64,000 nt of DNA from Puffinus mauretanicus (Eukaryota; Chordata; Aves; Procellariiformes; Procellariidae): positions 1 to 64,000 of the forward strand of contig JAJKFH010003165.1 of NCBI GenBank assembly GCA_023333565.1, written 5' to 3'. A program made the translations under genes and the position numbers. The notes beneath the pieces were generated by a model. That model was not told the DNA's origin. It saw only the letters and a list, made by a program, of their open reading frames with translations, and did no database searches. Position 1 is the stretch's first letter. Every line of letters starts with the position of its first letter. This document shows positions 39,442 through 50,440 of the stretch, piece by piece.

Positions 39442-40429
39442 ACTTCAAAATATAGCAGGTACAGGGAAGAAGACTAAGCTCTCATCCAAATTTCTATTTA
39501 GTGTAGCTGAATTTAAAAAAAAAAAATTGTATTAAAATTTAACAGAGTTACAGAAATTATCTCATGCTTATTTTGCATCAGTCATTAAATATTTTTAATT
39601 TAGACTTATTTTCAGCCTTTTTATTTTCTATGATCAGTCATGACTTTAGTCAGTATATGCCAGCAAAATCTGAAGTCCAATTTACACACATGAACAAAAA
39701 TTCAATGACTAGATTTTAATTCAAACAATACCACACGGTATATGTGGACAATATATACGTATATATATATAAAACAAGAAGTTAGTTAGTCTGATTTTTT
39801 TATATACAGTAACCTAATAACATTTTATAAAAGATGTATCATGTGATATGTTGGACATACTCTGTATGTCATACACCAAAAGATATTGAAGTGATTAGCT
39901 AATTTAATTAGCACAGAGTGTGCTAATTCTTCAGCTCCAGAAATTAAAAGAGGTCCTTTCTGACATGGGCTGACCTGACCATCCTGCTGTGAAAAGAAGC
40001 TTGGTTAACCAACTGTATGTCAGCCGCGGAGGCGCATGTCTCTCTAGGGTGGTGCTAACACTAATGAAACCGTGTCCTCATGAGGAATGACACAGAAATC
40101 CTTAAGGATTTCTAAAAATGTGGTTAGTTATCTAACAGTGTAATACAAATGTGCATGCATGTATTTAGTCATAAAGTAGTCATATGAAATTACTAACCCA
40201 AAACCAGTATACAAGAGGGAGAGTCACCAGATGTGCTTTTTGAAATAACAGTTTCAAGAGTACATGGTCAATTGAAATACCACATGGACAGCAGCACAGC
40301 ACCTACTTGACAGTCTGACTAGAAAAGTTCCATGCTGTATACCCTCTCCTTTATCAGGTCTTTTTCTTCTCAAAGCAGTATTTCTGACAACAATAAGCAG
40401 TACCGTGAAAATACCTACTGACAGCCCCT

Positions 40430-41780
40430 GCTAAGCTGGGCTATCAATCAGCCTTGCAGCCAACAGCATGGCATCAATCCATCTCACAGGTCTTGATAAA
40501 CCTGCCCAGAGTGGAAATAAGGACTTGACAATAAGGTGACTGACATCCTGAATGATGTCAATCTCAGCAAAGAGGCTGAGAGGGCAAGGAAACACAATGG
40601 TAATGGGAGACTGCAATTACCCCCATGTAGTTTGAACAGATGTCCTATCAGGTCATGAAGATGAGACTAAATCCTTAGATACCATAAAGGACTGCTTTGT
40701 GGAGCAGTTAGAGAGGGAACCTCAATAAGAGAAGCAACAACTCAGCTGGTCCTGAGTGCAAAACCTTGTTCGTAATGTTACTGTCACAGTGATCACAGGG
40801 TACTGGCACTTGATATTCTTTGCAGGCTCTACAAAGGCAAAAATCTTATGCTTATTTCCAAGTTGCATAAAAATGAGACTTGTTAAGAGAGGATAGACAA
40901 AAAAACTTTGTAACTGACACGAACAATTAAAAACCACCCTAATGAAGGCACAGAGCAAACATTTACCACTTCTGACAAAAAAAAAAACCCAACCCTTTAG
41001 AAATCCCATAAGAAAGCCTGCATGCCTGAACAGCAGAGGTAATGATGTACTGAAATGCACAAAATAGAAAGCATCATGAGTTCTTTTAAGTTCAGGATAG
41101 GAACATAAGACAGGTCAAAAAACAACTTGAGAAACATGTAAAACTAGTGAAAGGTAGAGGGCTGGTAGATGAGATTACAGAACATATTGGTAAAATGGAC
41201 TAAACCAAACAATAATGATTGCTAGGACCAGATAATATTCACCCATCAGGTTCCATAGGGGCACTAGGAATTGCCAGCCATGCAGTATAATATCTTACAT
41301 AAAACTGCCTGTGTACCAGAGGACTGGAAAGTACTTGATGCGATGCTAACTTTTTAAGATTCCAGCAGAAAGTTGGGGAGCCATAGACCTGAACTGCATT
41401 ACCCATATGCGACAAATGAGCAGAAATGTTTTTCAAGAATAAAATTAATTGGCATATGGATGTACCCGACACACTGAGGAAGAGTCAACCCAACTTTGTA
41501 AAAAGAAGTCATACTTCACACAATACTGGGGTTCTCTGAAGGAACCGGTTCATAGGGATACCAAAAGTTCTGGCACCACAAGCACTTAAAGAAAGCAATC
41601 TGTCACAAAACCAGAAGGTGGGAATACATACAGTTAAAAGGTAGAAAACTAAAGGTCAGAATACATGCAGAATGAATGTTTGGAATTCTTCCTTCATACA
41701 ACATGAACTTACTTCAACAGAATATTGTGCAGAACAAAAACCTGCATGAGTTCAAAAGGTATTAGAAAAATCTGTAATAC
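40430..41780 (+). mobile_element. Ancient CR1/L3 LINE, sense, endonuclease to 3' end remnants
   Basis: An old, strongly decayed non-LTR element. At 40,599-40,640 the plus strand encodes Met-Gly-Asp-Cys-Asn-Tyr-Pro-His, which corresponds to the conserved GDFNxP motif of the AP-like endonuclease. The tryptophan expected shortly after is a TGA stop. At 41,225-41,245 it encodes Gly-Pro-Asp-Asn-Ile-His-Pro, the linker block that precedes RT, and at about 41,308-41,330 Val-Pro-Glu-Asp-Trp-Lys. After about 41,470 the RT core is missing. The last part (41,660-41,770) looks like an L3/CR1 ORF2 end, including 'catgagttcaaaaggtatta'. Internal deletions and stops are frequent. Limits are approximate. Confidence 0.8.
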
Positions 41781-44700
41781 TTATATGTACCTGCAGTCAG
41801 AACGAAATCTTTCTTGTTTTAGAAATGCAAATTAAAAAAACTGTATCAAAAATCCTTGTCTTCAGGGCATCCCTTCTTCTGATTTTCTATACCCATAAAG
41901 TGGGGCTATATAGTTCAGGGAAGCACAGTATATGAAGATCACTTACCTACTGTTTATACAGCACTTAGAGGATTTTAAATGCTCAATTAGAAAAAGAAGA
42001 ACCAAAAAAAAGCTTATAATGATCTTTCCTTCATAAGTTTATGAATTCTTTATAGGCTTCAATCAGTGCTCATCTTTACCTAGCAGTCAAACTCAAGATA
42101 CAATTAGGGAAAAGTCTTATATTCCTTGAGCCATCAAAACTGCCAATTAGATTTTTGCATGTCTCTGAAGTCAGAAGCAGTATTCTACTCTTCAAAAGAT
42201 CATAGTTTTTTTCTTGAGAATTCATGCGCAACTACTTTTTAAGATCACCGATATTCCATGCTCTTCAAAGAAAGCAGTAGAGGAAAAGTAAGAACTTATG
42301 AATAAACAAATTAAAGATTCAGATGATTGGCAAGCTGTAGCCAAGCAGAATCAATCCTGGTCAGACTGAATGCGCTCCTGCTTTCTCACTTTATGCACTG
42401 AAACATACAGAGGTCAGGGGTCAGGCTTGGTGAAGGAAGGAGGAGGCATTTGCGATTGTAAATCGTGGATGAATTCCACCTACAAAAGGCTGCCATCTAG
42501 TTTATGATATTCTTAGAGAAGATGACTTAGGCAGAACAGTCTGCTCTGGTAGTTTAATGTCTCTTCCTGGGCATTCACATGGTGATGTTGTCAAACTCTA
42601 GGCATTCCCACAACTGTCTCTACATGTAACAAGAAGGTATGGAAATACCTTTCTTCTTATGCATATGTGCAGCAAGCACCTATAGATTACAGCTATTGAC
42701 ACATGGAATCCACAAATCTGATCCTTACAGCTCTCATGGCTCTATCAGCCTGCAAAGGATGCTACTTCTGTCCTCATAGAGCTTTGCACTGGGCAGCGAC
42801 ATCCAACCAAAGGAGAAATGTGTGGACTTCCTGGGGATAGCAAACTGCCTGAAATTCGAGGTATATAGATTCTGTTGAGGATTAAAAAGTTCTCTCCCTT
42901 CTTTTTGTAATCCATCAACGTGAAAGATTAACAGCATTCAGCTGTACAATTAAAAGGATTCAAAAAATGGCCTTCTCACTATTTTTCTAGTGAGAGAGAG
43001 GAAATTGAGTATGCAAAAACAATAGAAGCGTGGCATGTGATATACTGAGAACAATGTGTTTCATGCTCTCTCACTTGGTCGAGGTGCCTGAATCAGCTGC
43101 ATCAATATTTGAAATGAAAGACACATTCTGAGCCCTAAATAGGTTATTGCCTAAATTTCAGGTCTCAGAAATAAGGATCTGAGGGAAAAATTTTAATCAT
43201 GTTTAAAGTGATGAATATTGAAAAACGTCTAAAGGCCCTGAATTGTTTGCACAGAGTCAATATTACTAAGGCAAAGCAGCACATAGAAGATTTATGGGAC
43301 TGTAATAAGAAATTAAACCTAAATTGATTCAACAAATTACTGCACATAAGAACAAGCTGAATAATTTAAAAAATCAATATAAAGAATTTGAGTAAGTGGA
43401 GAGTACAAAAGAAAAGTGTTGCATAGGTTAATGTTTATTGCACATTTATTTAGTGAGTATCTTGAAGCAACAGTTGTTGAATTAAAATGTGAATATCAGA
43501 TATTTTGTAAGTGTATGAGAGGAGGAGGGGTAAGAAACAGAGGCAGATGGTTTCCAACTATCTGAAAACTGCTATACAGTGCTAATATCTGGAGCCCACT
43601 TTGGCAGAGGAACATCCGCAAAATTTAAGTCTCTTACTACTTTTCATGCTACTTCTGTGCAATAAGAGAAACATTGTAAATACAAACTTAAAAATGTCCT
43701 GGGATGTAAATGGGACATTAAATTCAAAACGATTAAAAATTATTGGACTCAAAACAAGTACTAGCATCATTTTAGTAGCAAAGATGTACAAAGATTTATT
43801 TTGACAATGAATGCATTCGTTTTTTTATTTCTTTTAAAACATGGCAATTACTCATGTACTTTAGGATTCAACTGCAGAATGGAAAAAAGAGGGGAAATGA
43901 GACCAATTTTAAAAATACATAAAATAATAGTAATTAAAAAAAAAAAATAATAATAAAGCCTTTAATTCCTGAAAAGATAGCTATAATGCTTAGGAAAACT
44001 AATTTAAGATTGTTCAGGATTTTAGAAAAAGTATAAAAGCTATGGTTCACCATCATAAAGTAGTACATGTGTTCAAACTTCACATTAGCAAATGATTGCT
44101 TCTATTTTCTAATCTTATTTCTTTAGGATTAGTTAAGGGCCACTTAGGAAGGAGTGCTGTAGCATATGCACACACCAAGTGACTTAAATAATTTTGTTTG
44201 TTATTTTTGTAATCAAACAGCTAATCCATTTTTTTTTTTAATCTCCTTAACTTAAAGGCTTAAATCCTCTCTTCTGTGCACCCTCTAGAGAGAAGGGAAA
44301 ATCAAGTCAAATCATCATTCCCAGTTTTCTATCATTCCCAGTGGAGACAACTGCATGGAATTTGTGTGTACTGTGATCCTAATTTTAGGAAAAAGCAAAG
44401 ACAAATAATTAGGAAGTTTTATAGCATTGAAGACTCCCCAAATGCAAGCTGGAGTACAGTGAAAATGGTCCATTACAAAGACTTGTAGGTGGGCTGCAGT
44501 AGTTATTCTGTTTAATTAAAATCATGAAAACCAACTAAACTACAAGCCTGCGGACTTGATTACAGTTATTTGGAAAATAATAGAAAAAATAACAAAGTCT
44601 GAAGACCCAACATATGGAAAGCTTTAAAACAGGAAGGTACTAATGCAGATTTTGAGACCTGTGTGGAATATGATTGTATTCTTTGCAGATGTAATAGTTC

Positions 44701-44990
44701 ACGTAGACACATCTGTTCATGTACCACTAGGCTGTAATTTATTAATGAACATTCATTATGAATTCCTGAAGGGGAAGAAAAATATGTCTCACTGTTGTGC
44801 CTGAATTCTTTAATTATCTCACTGATATAGTGAAAAAAAGTCTATCCATATTTCATTAAAGCTTTTGATTTCATACTTAAGAACAGCATCATATTCAAGA
44901 AAAATCAGAATGCAAAACAGAAAGGTAGAACAAATTGAATCAAAGAGATGATACACAGTGAAAGAAAGGTCCACAATACCTTTGGACAGC
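41781..44990. other. AT-rich non-coding stretch, no gene recognised
   Basis: I see no recognisable element. An A-rich run with AAT repeats lies at 43,933-43,958 and a T-run at 44,229-44,240. Reading frames are all at or below 70 codons. Confidence 0.6.
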
Positions 44991-44994
44991 AACT

Positions 44995-45565
44995 TTCAGG
45001 TTGTCCACCAAACCGGAGTTGCAGTTCAGGCAGGCAGCAGAGCTGTGGTATTTATCCTGTGCGTGTCTGAAAAGCACTTCTGAGGACTTCTCTGACTGCG
45101 GTGAGAATGGGGCAGGGGTTGCCCAACCTGCCCCAAGGCTGCACAGGGGCTGCGCAGCCATGTGCGTGGGAGGGAAACGGGGAGCAGAGCGCCAGCATGT
45201 GCACCCGTCGCTTGCCAGCGACGTGAAATAAACAGTACAGGACTGGGAGACGCCATAAGTGTGAATCATTTGCTCTGATTTGTTCCTTCTGACAGAATAC
45301 CCAACGCTCATGTAACTCACCGGTTGATCTCAGGACACCGTAGTGAGGGCAATTACCCCTGCGGTGGCACGGGGAGAAATGGTAACTGAGGAGAAGTGAA
45401 GCGAGCTGCTGGAGGCCACCAAGCAGGACGGCAGCAGATGTCTGCAGAAAACCCCCTTCGCCCAGCCTGGCCACCTGTGCCATGGACAGGGTGTGGGAGT
45501 GAGGGACCCCACGCTCGTGGACAGACAGAAAAGAGAGGGAATGCAGTCATATATAGCACCCAGCA
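44995..45565. other. CpG-rich patch with an open 143-codon minus-strand frame
   Basis: More than 20 CpG dinucleotides are spread over about 560 bases, in contrast to the AT-rich flanks. On the minus strand a TATA-like gctatatatg (45,549-45,558) lies about 65-75 bases upstream of an ATG at 45,481-45,483. That ATG opens 143 codons down to 45,052, with a hydrophobic stretch (Ala-Ala-Val-Leu-Leu-Gly-Gly-Leu, then Leu-Ala-Ser-Leu-Leu-Leu) about 15-32 residues in. On the plus strand an AATAAA lies at 45,228-45,233. Possible readings are a small promoter or first exon, a GC-rich retroviral LTR or leader fragment, or chance openness in GC-rich DNA. Several other frames are also open here, so coding is not established and I recognise no family. 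Confidence 0.35.
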
Positions 45566-46544
45566 AGCAAGTGAGTCTTCACAGAAATAATTCAGAAAAA
45601 GATGCTCTACGCGAGAAGCAATATGTTTAGAAGGTAATTTTCACTGTATCAGAAAAAAGATAAAAAATTCAGAGTTAAAAGCTGGACAGTTAAATCAATG
45701 AGGTTTTTTGACATCTGAAGGAAATTCTGTAAAAGGCTACTTTTAAAAGCAGATATTTAGGGGTAAAATTTATTCCCAGTGAAGAATTTTTCAACACACA
45801 AACACTTTTTTATTCTCAAGAGCTTACACCAAATAAGACATCTTCAGCCCGAACAGGCCAGTCACTTCAGGAGTGAAATGTTATATCTGTTTTTCTGGAC
45901 ATCTGTCGGCTGCCTAGAAACCTTCTTTTTCCATAGAAGCATGGCTCAATTTGGGATCCATTATTCAAGAGGCTCCCTGCACATGGTGGCACACCATGGA
46001 GTAGGCAAAGATATCCATCTTTAATAACATTTATCTCCCTGACTGTCCTTTCATTTTGACCTTTCCTCCCTGCAGCTTGGCCAATTTCCACTCCTTTTCC
46101 CTTTCAGGTCTACCACGCAGGAAAAAGAGAAGAACTGTATTGAGGAGATGGATACAGTAATTTTTCTGAAAATTGAAGCTTTTGATGTCATTATATAAAA
46201 GTTATATAATCAGGTTGTCTCAATGGTGTGCTGTTATGAAAAGATGGCTTTCCAGAGGCGTTCTTGCTTCAAAATCAGCCAGGAAAGGACATTAATTTGT
46301 TATTGCTTTACTAAGACAAGGTTAAAGGTCATGAAAGAAAGCAACAAGAGGAAGGAAAATCACAAATATGACTGAAATGTACCATATGCCTTTTTAAATT
46401 AACCATCACAAGGCGCCACCTGAGCAGCTTTATAAAGTACTGTTGTTGTACTTCTGTTTTGTAGGACATACAAGATACATTTCAGCTGTAAGTGAATTTC
46501 ATTGCTTTTATTCTGTCTCATTAATATTCTTTTATTGCAGGTTT
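45566..46544. other. Non-coding stretch, no gene recognised
   Basis: No recognisable element and no frame above 81 codons. Moderately AT-rich, with nothing that distinguishes it from the wider non-coding background. Confidence 0.6.
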
Positions 46545-46810
46545 CTTTGTGGACATAAATGACCTTGAAGGGAGCATGCAATTTCAAACGTATCTAGATT
46601 TGCTGATAATGCTAAATTGGGCTGGACCAGTAAATAGAGGAGAGAACCAACAATTTGAAAATTATCAGATTGGATAAGGCATGGAGGCTGATAAAGTAGC
46701 TCATTCAGATTAGGATGGAGAAGTGTAAGATAATGCAACAGGGCACTAGAAACAATTATAGTTTCTTTGGGATAAAATAATACAAGTTTCAGAATTTGGA
46801 ACAAATAGAC
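46545..46810 (+). mobile_element. CR1/L3 LINE fragment, sense, RT active-site region
   Basis: The plus strand reads Asn-Asp-Leu-Glu-Gly near 46,558-46,575, then Phe-Ala-Asp-Asn-Ala-Lys-Leu-Gly near 46,600-46,622. This corresponds to the CR1-family FADDxKLG reverse-transcriptase active site, with the second aspartate changed to asparagine. A decayed segment follows, with an Asn-Ala-Thr-Gly-like block near 46,735, in broken frames. Only about 265 bases can be assigned. It is in the same orientation as the 40.4-41.8 kb element, which lacks exactly this part of ORF2, but 4.8 kb of unrelated sequence separates them. Confidence 0.65.
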
Positions 46811-49800
46811 AATTTAAAAGAGATTAATGGTAATTAAGACTGTACTTTTGCAATTTTACGTGCTTACTTTCAAGTCTCTTTAGTTCTTCTGAAAACAAAT
46901 GAGGAACATGGGTCAAAATCATCTTTCACAAATGAGACTGAAGACGATGTATGAACAGAAAACATCAGGTCTAAGAACTTACTTATCCATTTTGTTTTCT
47001 TTTACCAATTGAAGCAATTTCCAGATTCATTAGAAACTCTGCAATTTCTTCCGGCGCTACCAAGAGATTGGTTTGCTCTCAAACCAGCATAAAGGGCTTG
47101 ATCCTTCGAAGATGATTAAATAGCTTGACCTAGCAAAAGGAAGGAATATTTCTAGTTTGCTCATCATAATTTCTGAGCCACTCCTGATTCTGCAAGCTGT
47201 ATGTTTGGCAGTGAGGTAAAAGAAATCCACCAGCAAATGCCCAGCAATTGTTCTTATTTATATTGTAACTCTTAGGAGTCCTAGTCATGAACCAGGTCTC
47301 ACTTTGTCATTCACAAGATAAGCACCTGCGTCAACTACAAATGACCTATTAAAGAATATTTGACTTATATGTGTACCTTTCAATGACAAAGAAGGTCTGA
47401 GGATAACTTATTGGTTTAACAATCATGAAGAAATGCTGCTGCCATGCAGCCAGTGTTCTGTGTCCCAGGGTGAAGTTACACAAGGTAGCCGAAATTGTTT
47501 AAGAGGAGGAGATCCTGCTTCCTCTGCCTCCTCTTGCCCTTGCATCCCATGTCCATTCTCCCAGCCACAGGCTTTCCCTCCCTGCCTTGCCAGGGCCCTG
47601 GCCCCTCTCCCAGACTGCTTCAACGCACCAGCCTGCCAGGAAAGTATTCTGTTCACTGTTAGGTTTGTTTTCTCTCAGTTGAGGTAACAGAGTTGGCATC
47701 GCACAAGGTGATGAGTGCTAGAGCTGGCAGAAAGCGGGTGTGGAGGAGGAAGCCTGCAGTCAGAAGCAGGGTGTGGGAGATGCTGCTGCCCGTGGAAACT
47801 TGTTCCATTGCCCTGGGCCACAAGGATAACTGCGCTGCCAGCCCCTTCTCCAGCTTCCCCGTGCAAAATCTGTGTGCACCAAATGGAAGAGGTGTCGCAC
47901 AACGTCGGAGAATACATGGCAATGTTGCACTTCCCCATAAAGAAATAGACCTTGTCTAGCACAAGGGAGTCAAGTATTAGTGTTCCCGCTGGGCTGTTTA
48001 CAAGTCATATTTAAATTGTCAAGTAAAACAAAACAGTTGACCCATTTCTTTCCATCTGTGAAAGAAACACTCAGTCTGTCCTTCATATCTCCTAGCTACT
48101 CATCCAAGAAAATATTTTAATATTGTCTAACTTGGATATTTTTAAATATGAGAAATGTTCTATGTCAATCAGTACTTCTTAATTTAATTGGAAGAGTGTC
48201 AGGGATTTAAACAAATAGAAATAGAAGCTTAGTTTCATTAAAGTAATGCCTTCAAGTCTTTCTGCTTTTAGTTTATAACCAGGCCAAAACTTAAAAACAT
48301 TAGATGGGATTAATTCTTTTAAATAAATTGAATTCAACCCTGCCATATTTCAACTAAATCAAGAAAATAAAACAAGTCTTTTTATTTGCTTCTGGTGTTA
48401 ATGGAAGACATTCTAGAATATTTTAGCTTACTTAAAGGCAGTGAAATGTGTTAAAAATAGTCAAGGAAGAAAATGAATGATTCTTTGGAGAAATATAGGA
48501 GCAAAACCAAATGAATCTTTTCTAAAAGAAAAAAAGTATTTCCAAGAGTTTTTCTTTGTTATCTTTATGTTTTCTTTGTGTAGCTCTGTGTTTGTGTTGT
48601 CAGGCTGCTCCATCCATCATGCCATTCCATGGGAATTTCCGTTTGTTTGGCCAAGATCAAAAGAGTTTACTTCCAGCTATTGCTCCCTCCCTGCTGTAAA
48701 ACATAATGAGTAGTATTGACAATGTAAGTCTAAAAAAGGTTTAAAAATACATTATATAAAGTCCAAGCAAGTCCCATTTCCTAACTGATACTATACCTGA
48801 AGCACATTCAAATTCTCATAGAGATTTAATTTGTGTATTTGGCTGCTTCAAAAGTCAGTGATAAAGATAGGTAAGAATGTACCTGCCACATTTTATCTGT
48901 CAGGTTTCTGATGCTGGACAGCAAACTGGAGGAGAGTGGCTTTTGTGTAAGTGTATGGTGTTAGTGCATTCCTTGACCCAATCCTGATAATAACTGACCC
49001 AGGACACCTCCTCTAACTAAGGGAATTGGCTGCAACTCTGCAGGACAAGAGCACACAAAGCTTTTAACTCTGCTGCTTCATGCAGAAAATTCATGAAAAT
49101 TGCTTTTCATCCTCAGAGCGGAGAGTAACATTTATAGCCCAGCCAATCTGCCTGAAACTGTGGGAGTTTCTGCACCCACAAAGGTGCCAATGCCCTGGGC
49201 TGGGGCTGCCCCTATGGCCTGTCCTGCTCCCTGCCTGCCCTGGGGGAACCATCCCTCAGCCCCTGGGAAGCAGCCTGGTATTATCCATGTGGCCAGTGGA
49301 GACAGAAGAATTTGCACTAGTGACAGACATAAAGAGAAAGAAGCAATAAGGGAGAGGCAAAAGGGTGAATTTTTGCAGGGTTTTTCATCTGCCATGATCA
49401 GAATACATTTCACTTTGATTAGCTTTACCATGCACATTGATATTTATTAGATGACCATAGGAGACCAGAACACAGATTTGTTGTGGCAAGCGTTTAGAGT
49501 CATGTAAATCCAGGTGAAGTCTTTTTTTATAACTTAAGATTTGCCTGAATGCACAACTTAACTCACCATCCAGACTTGTTATATGGTGACCTATCACAGG
49601 TTTTTGATATCTGGGAGTGGGCCTGATGAATTGTCTACGAAAATAAGACAAATAGGCAAACGTGTATAGAATGGATCTGCAAGTTCAAAATACATCAAGA
49701 CATAACTATTGGACCTTAATGCATTGGCAGCTCTATATTTTCAAGGAGATGAAGAGAACAATGTTGAGAAAGTACCTTTACAGATTCATTAGAAACATTA

Positions 49801-49812
49801 AAAAAAGGGGGC
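46811..49812. other. Non-coding stretch with GC-richer islands, no gene recognised
   Basis: Two GC-richer segments stand out: 47,430-47,950 (several overlapping frames of 65-95 codons on both strands, scattered CpG) and 49,140-49,300 (C-rich, mostly without CpG). Neither shows a domain I know or a defensible splice structure. The rest is AT-rich background. Confidence 0.5.
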
Positions 49813-49971
49813 TGTTGTGGTTTAACCCAGCAGGCAGCCAAGCACCACACAGCCTCTCACTCACTCCCCCCCGCAGTGGGATGGGGGAGAGAATCAGAAG
49901 AGTAAAAAATAGAACACCTATGGGTTGAGATAAGAACAGTTTAATAATTGAAATAAAATATAATGATGATG

Positions 49972-50005
<34 letters not shown>

Positions 50006-50425
50006 ATATAACAAAAAGAGAGAGAAATAAAACCCAAGAAAGACAAGTGGTGCAAATGAAAAAAAAACAAAAACAATTGCTCACCACCTGCCAACCGATG
50101 CCCAGCCAGCCCCCAAGCAGCAGCCCCCTGGCTAGCTTTCTCCTACTTTATATACTGAGCATGACATCATATGGTATGGAATATCCCATTGGCCAGTTTC
50201 AGTCAGTTGTCCTGGCTGTGCCCCCTCCCAGCTTCTTGTGTATCTCCAGCTTTCTCAGTTGGTAGAACATGAGAAGCTGAGAAGGCCTTGACTCTGTGTA
50301 AGCACTTCTCAGCCATAACGAAACATCTCTATATTATCAACACTGTTTTCAGCACAAATCCAAAACATAGCCCCATACTAGCTACTATGAACAAAATTAA
50401 CTCTATCCCAGCCAAAACCAGTACA
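49813..50425 (-). mobile_element. Endogenous retrovirus 3' LTR, avian ERVL-like, 613 bp
   Basis: On the minus strand the LTR runs from TGTACTGG at 50,425 to ...CCACAACA at 49,813, giving TG...CA ends. Its ends match the solo LTR at 53.3 kb. Promoter elements seen on the minus strand are CCAAT (attgg on plus, 50,188-50,192), a CRE-like octamer (tgacatca on plus, 50,162-50,169) and TATATAAA (50,147-50,154). An ATTAAA polyadenylation-like hexamer lies at 49,940-49,945 and an expanded AAT repeat at 49,972-50,002. Retroviral internal sequence joins the 50,425 side, so this is the 3' LTR. No 5' LTR is present, and I cannot find a target-site duplication partner. Confidence 0.9.
49972..50002 (+). 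repeat. (AAT)n microsatellite inside the LTR
   Basis: About ten uninterrupted AAT units, preceded by two GAT units. The equivalent part of the plus-strand solo LTR (around 53,617-53,665) is a degenerate TTA/TTG/TTC stretch. The array therefore looks like an expansion of a trinucleotide-biased segment of the LTR itself. Confidence 0.92.
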
Positions 50426-50440
50426 TTCTCCACCCATTAT
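50426..50440 (-). promoter_or_regulatory. Polypurine tract next to the 3' LTR
   Basis: On the minus strand the purine-rich gggtggagaa directly abuts the LTR start. This is the position where a retroviral polypurine tract primes plus-strand DNA synthesis. It contains one T, so it is either a degenerate or a naturally imperfect tract. The identification rests on position. Confidence 0.65.

Larger units (their letters stand above)
33986..40429. other. AT-rich non-coding stretch, no gene recognised
   Basis: I recognise no exon, RNA gene or mobile element. It contains the window's longest frame (186 codons, minus strand, 36194-36754) and a 121-codon frame in AT-rich sequence (35226-35591, plus strand). 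Both lack known domains and are discussed as findings. The repeat cluster at 39.22-39.43 kb is listed separately. A-runs occur near 39,513-39,526. Confidence 0.5.

Noticed and set aside
49662..50265. Open frames of 88-100 codons on both strands
   Set aside because: They span the LTR boundary and the AAT repeat, so no host or viral protein is implied.
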